Source: Lautropia mirabilis (lineage in GTDB: Bacteria; Pseudomonadota; Gammaproteobacteria; Burkholderiales; Burkholderiaceae_B). Taken from it: a DNA stretch of 64,000 nt. This document shows positions 60,822 through 64,000 of this stretch, piece after piece. Under the pieces are notes generated by a model. The model ran no database searches, was not told where the DNA came from, and saw nothing but the letters and a program-made list of their open reading frames with translations. The position numbers and the translations under genes are program-made. Where the stretch lies: contig CAMCOS010000001.1 of assembly GCA_945876565.1 (NCBI GenBank), positions 95,925 through 159,924 of the forward strand. Reading direction: 5' to 3'. Position 1 is the stretch's first letter, and each line of letters starts with the position of its first letter.

Positions 60822-61719
60822 TCATCCAGCAGGCAAGCAAACACAACGTCGCGGCATCGTTTTAGCGGGCGGCTCAGGCACGCGTCTCTACCCCATTACA
60901 CAGGGGGTCTCGAAACAGCTGTTGCCGATTTATGACAAGCCCATGGTTTATTACCCACTGACCACGCTCATGCTAGCTGGCATTCGGGATGTGCTTTTAA
61001 TCTCTACGCCACAAGACACACCGCGCTTTGAGACACTCCTCGGTGATGGCAGCCAGTGGGGCATGAATATTCAGTTCGCCGTACAACCTTCGCCTGATGG
61101 CTTGGCTCAGGCCTTCATCATTGGGCGGGACTTTGTGGCAAACCAGCCTAGCGCACTGGTTTTGGGTGACAACATCTTTTACGGCCATGATCTGGTCAAG
61201 CTGCTGCATAACGCAGACGAACTCGACCAAGGCGCCACTGTCTTTGCCTACCATGTGCACGATCCAGAGCGCTACGGGGTGGTTGACTTTAACGCCCAGC
61301 GTCAGGCAGTCAGTATTGAAGAGAAACCCGCTCAGCCCAAGAGTAACTATGCCGTAACAGGCTTGTATTTTTACGATGAACAGGTCTGTGACATCGCAGC
61401 ATCGATTAAGCCCTCTGCGCGGGGCGAACTCGAAATTACAGACGTCAACCAACGCTACCTCGCTCAGAACCAACTGAAGGTCGAAATCATGGGTCGTGGC
61501 TATGCTTGGCTAGACACGGGCACACACGACAGCTTGCTCGAGGCCGCGAGTTTTATCAGTACCTTGCAGAAACGTCAGGGTCTGATGGTCGCTTGCCCCG
61601 AAGAAGTCGCTCTAACCCAAGGCTGGATCGATGCAGAGCAAATCGAAAAACTCGCTGCCCCTCTGCAAAAGAATCACTATGGGCAATATTTACGGTCGCT
61701 GATTACGCAACGAGGCTAA
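60814..61719 (+). CDS. rfbA: Glucose-1-phosphate thymidylyltransferase
   Basis: [37 protein letters not shown]. Confidence 0.97.
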   Translation: MANHPAGKQTQRRGIVLAGGSGTRLYPITQGVSKQLLPIYDKPMVYYPLTTLMLAGIRDVLLISTPQDTPRFETLLGDGSQWGMNIQFAVQPSPDGLAQAFIIGRDFVANQPSALVLGDNIFYGHDLVKLLHNADELDQGATVFAYHVHDPERYGVVDFNAQRQAVSIEEKPAQPKSNYAVTGLYFYDEQVCDIAASIKPSARGELEITDVNQRYLAQNQLKVEIMGRGYAWLDTGTHDSLLEAASFISTLQKRQGLMVACPEEVALTQGWIDAEQIEKLAAPLQKNHYGQYLRSLITQRG

Positions 61720-61724
61720 GCCAG

Positions 61725-62279
61725 ATGCCATACCAGATTGAAGCCACCAACATTGCGGGTGTATTGCTGTTAACACCAAAGGTGTTTGGTGATGATCGCG
61801 GTTTTTTCTTTGAAAGCTTTAACCAGCGTGACTTCGAACAAGCCCTGGGTCACCCAGTGAGTTTTGTTCAAGACAATCACAGCAGATCCAGGCAAGGCGT
61901 CTTACGCGGGCTGCACTTTCAAACGAAACATCCTCAGGGCAAGCTCGTCAGAGTTACCGCCGGCGAAGTATTCGATGTTGCCCTGGATATTCGACCCGAC
62001 TCACCCACCTGCGGCCAATGGACTGGGTATCGCCTGAGCGCCGACAACAAGCAGCAACTCTGGGTGCCGCCTGGCTTGGCACACGGCTTTCTGGTGTTGA
62101 GCGATTACGCTGAATTTCTCTACAAAACCACGGACTACTACTACCCAGAACATGAACGAAGCATTGCGTGGAACGATCCTGATCTGAATATCGATTGGCC
62201 CATTAATCAACCGCCTGCGGTGTCTGCTAAAGACCAACCACACGCGGCATTGACGCTGTCACAGTGGCTAAAAGGCTAA
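61725..62279 (+). CDS. rfbC: dTDP-4-dehydrorhamnose 3,5-epimerase
   Basis: LLTPKVFGDDRGFFFESFNQRDFEQ, VLRGLHFQ, LWVPPGLAHGFLVLSDYAEFLYKTTDYY. Confidence 0.96.
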   Translation: MPYQIEATNIAGVLLLTPKVFGDDRGFFFESFNQRDFEQALGHPVSFVQDNHSRSRQGVLRGLHFQTKHPQGKLVRVTAGEVFDVALDIRPDSPTCGQWTGYRLSADNKQQLWVPPGLAHGFLVLSDYAEFLYKTTDYYYPEHERSIAWNDPDLNIDWPINQPPAVSAKDQPHAALTLSQWLKG

Positions 62280-62283
62280 AGCT

Positions 62284-62814
62284 TTAATGAAATACCGCTG
62301 GGCCACTTGACCCGATCGTCGTGGTCTTGTCCTCACTCATCCAGGCCGGCCATGCATCAAGCGGCCATTGCGCGAGCCGATACTGTGAGTGCACAATCCC
62401 AAGCCACTGTCGCAGCAGCAACGATGGCATGCCAAGCTCAACCACCTGCTTTGGCGTAACGCCTCTGAAGCGCAGACTCACACCCTCTTGACCCGGGGTA
62501 AGGTCAACTTCACGAACCAGCCACTCTTGGACGGTCTGGGCCGTTTGTGGCGTCACGGGCGCTTGGGGCTGCTCTTGCGATTTTTGTTGATGAGAAACTT
62601 GTGCAGCCTGCTGCGCAAATGACTGCTGTACCTCAGGCACGGGGGCCGCTGCCGTCTCACGTTCCAGCAAACCCGCCAAATGCTGGACCAATCGGTCAAG
62701 CAACCGCCGGGTGAGCCACAAAACGACAACATGATTGCCCGGCAACTCAGTGCTGATTCGAAGCCGATCCTCGTAATCAGTAAACTCTGTGGTGAATCGT
62801 TGTGCCACCGTCAT
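62284..62814 (-). CDS. Conserved-looking hypothetical protein
   Basis: ORF with Gln/Ala-rich central linker; start at MTVAQRF chosen. No family recognised. Confidence 0.5.
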   Translation of the reverse strand: MTVAQRFTTEFTDYEDRLRISTELPGNHVVVLWLTRRLLDRLVQHLAGLLERETAAAPVPEVQQSFAQQAAQVSHQQKSQEQPQAPVTPQTAQTVQEWLVREVDLTPGQEGVSLRFRGVTPKQVVELGMPSLLLRQWLGIVHSQYRLAQWPLDAWPAWMSEDKTTTIGSSGPAVFH

Positions 62815-63039
62815 GGTTTGAGTCCCAATAAAGATTAACCGCCGGCTGTGTTTGACAGATTGACAGACCGCCATCGACCCGCAACAAAGCTAAGCTTCGA
62901 AGTGTTGTACCTTCATTAAAATTTTATCCGAGATTATTCATTTGTTGCAGGCGGCAAATGGTAGAGCCGCCAGGCAGCCACGGCGATTCCGCCCTTTATA
63001 AGAACCACCATCAGAAAACCTTCTCAAATTTAGTGGATT

Positions 63040-63866
63040 AGCCCAGTTGACGACCCAAATTCCCCCACCCTTGGCCACTTCAAAATCCCCCAGCTGAGTG
63101 GCGCGCTAGTGCGCTAGCCATCAGTTACCGGCAGGACGTTACTGTGATACCCCTCAAAGAGGGAGAACTGGAGTGAACATCTTGAAACCGCACTTACAAA
63201 CGACTGAATTGACGCTTCTGGTGAGTAACACCAGCCAGCATGAGATTGCGCGCGTCACCCAGATAAATCGCACGGCGATCCGAGCGTATGCCAAGCGCTG
63301 GCGCGAGCAAAAGGCGGACTCCCCTGGAGTTTCCACCGGGTCTGCGGATCAAATTCCCCCACCCCGGCCACCGGCGAGAGCATCCAAACAAGCGGTTTCG
63401 GCCTGCAGCGAGCCCTACCGTAAGTTCATTCTAGTCATGCGAAAGGCCACAGAGATTGGCCCACAGCCACTAAAGCTGTGTGAAACCTGGTTTGCCAGTG
63501 ACGGACGGGTCGGTCACCGCCAGCTCTGGGGCATCGCGAGGTTAGCAGAGCATAACCCCAAGCGCATGGCCGAGCAGGCCTGTGCGATAGTGCTACGCGA
63601 TGGGGTCAACAGCTACAAAACCATCAAAACACTGGTGGAGCGACTCGTGGCAGATGCCCTGGCTGTTCTAGATGCTCCGCGCCAAGGTGAGATCTTGCTG
63701 ACCCAAGAGCACCACCTGATCCGATCCGGTGATGAATACGGTGACCTGTTCGAGATGGCCACCCGACAAAACGCTGAACGATTACTTAACCACCGCCAAC
63801 AGGGAAACCCAACCCCATGAGCATGCCCATGACACAGATTGAGCGCAACCGACTCCAGAATCACCT
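63040..63866 (+). mobile_element. IS21-type element relic (istA with catalytic core deleted, istB truncated)
   Basis: IS-end-like CAAATTCCCCCACCC motif upstream; istA-like HTH N-terminus and C-terminus; ATGA junction at 63817 to a 21-codon istB-like stub. Element ends are approximate. Confidence 0.6.
63173..63820 (+). pseudogene. IstA-like protein lacking the DDE integrase core (in-frame, 215 aa)
   Basis: HEIARVTQINRTAIRAYAKRWRE (HTH), ...SACSEPYRKFI joined to ...DGRVGHRQLWGIARLAEHNPKRMAEQACAIVLRDGVNSYKTIKTLVERL. Confidence 0.55.
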
Positions 63867-64000
63867 TCAATCCGTAACGTAGATATGATCTGGCGGTTGT
63901 TCGTTGACATAACGCTGATGCATTCCAACATATGCTTGTTCGAGGCGTTTAGCGAACAGTTGCCCATTGAACAGAGGAGCGGTTAAGCGGTTTCGATCAA
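63867..64000 (-). CDS. C-terminal fragment of TPR/GT41 (OGT-like) glycosyltransferase, truncated by window edge
   Basis: Minus-strand frame open to the window edge: DRNRLTAPLFNGQLFAKRLEQAYVGMHQRYVNEQPPDHIYVTD*, typical of OGT-like C-termini. Confidence 0.45.
   Translation of the reverse strand, partial: DRNRLTAPLFNGQLFAKRLEQAYVGMHQRYVNEQPPDHIYVTD

Noticed and set aside
1-64000. CRISPR arrays, tRNA and rRNA genes
   Set aside because: No direct-repeat/spacer pattern of CRISPR size and no recognisable tRNA or rRNA sequence seen by eye; a tRNAscan/Infernal run would be needed to be certain.

Overview
This 64 kb window is dense beta-proteobacterial chromosome. Gene content and order suggest Burkholderiales, possibly Alcaligenaceae-like; that is an inference. 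The left edge (1-7023) is an accessory, defence-type locus on the + strand. It holds the C-terminus of an SMC/ABC-like coiled-coil ATPase, translationally coupled (ATGA overlap) to a 1321-aa reverse transcriptase-nitrilase fusion of the UG/DRT class-1 type. Then come a DUF3800 protein, a small protein of unclear family and an HNH endonuclease. This locus abuts trpGDC directly, where trpE would often be found. The rest is mostly housekeeping: a BigR/persulfide dioxygenase sulfide module, PPK2, HIT, citE-like, ung, a HEPN/MNT toxin-antitoxin pair, rhlE, midA, xth, cca, slt, metF, ahcY with a recognisable SAH riboswitch, metK, two LpxL-like acyltransferases, dapF, xerC, a zinc-homeostasis block (DUF1007, NicO, ZnuABC, Fur/Zur, CobW, DksA), hslVU, lipAB, dacC, an Mla-like ABC system, birA, coaX, waaA/waaC and rfbBACD. 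The right end has an internally deleted IS21-type istA relic and the C-terminus of a likely GT41/OGT-like protein. The most interesting items are the five-gene RT-nitrilase locus, three short tandem-repeat arrays, two small ORFs below the ORF-track cutoff, a structured metK leader and a 22-bp Fur/Zur-type palindrome. No database searches were run; all family calls come from reading motifs.
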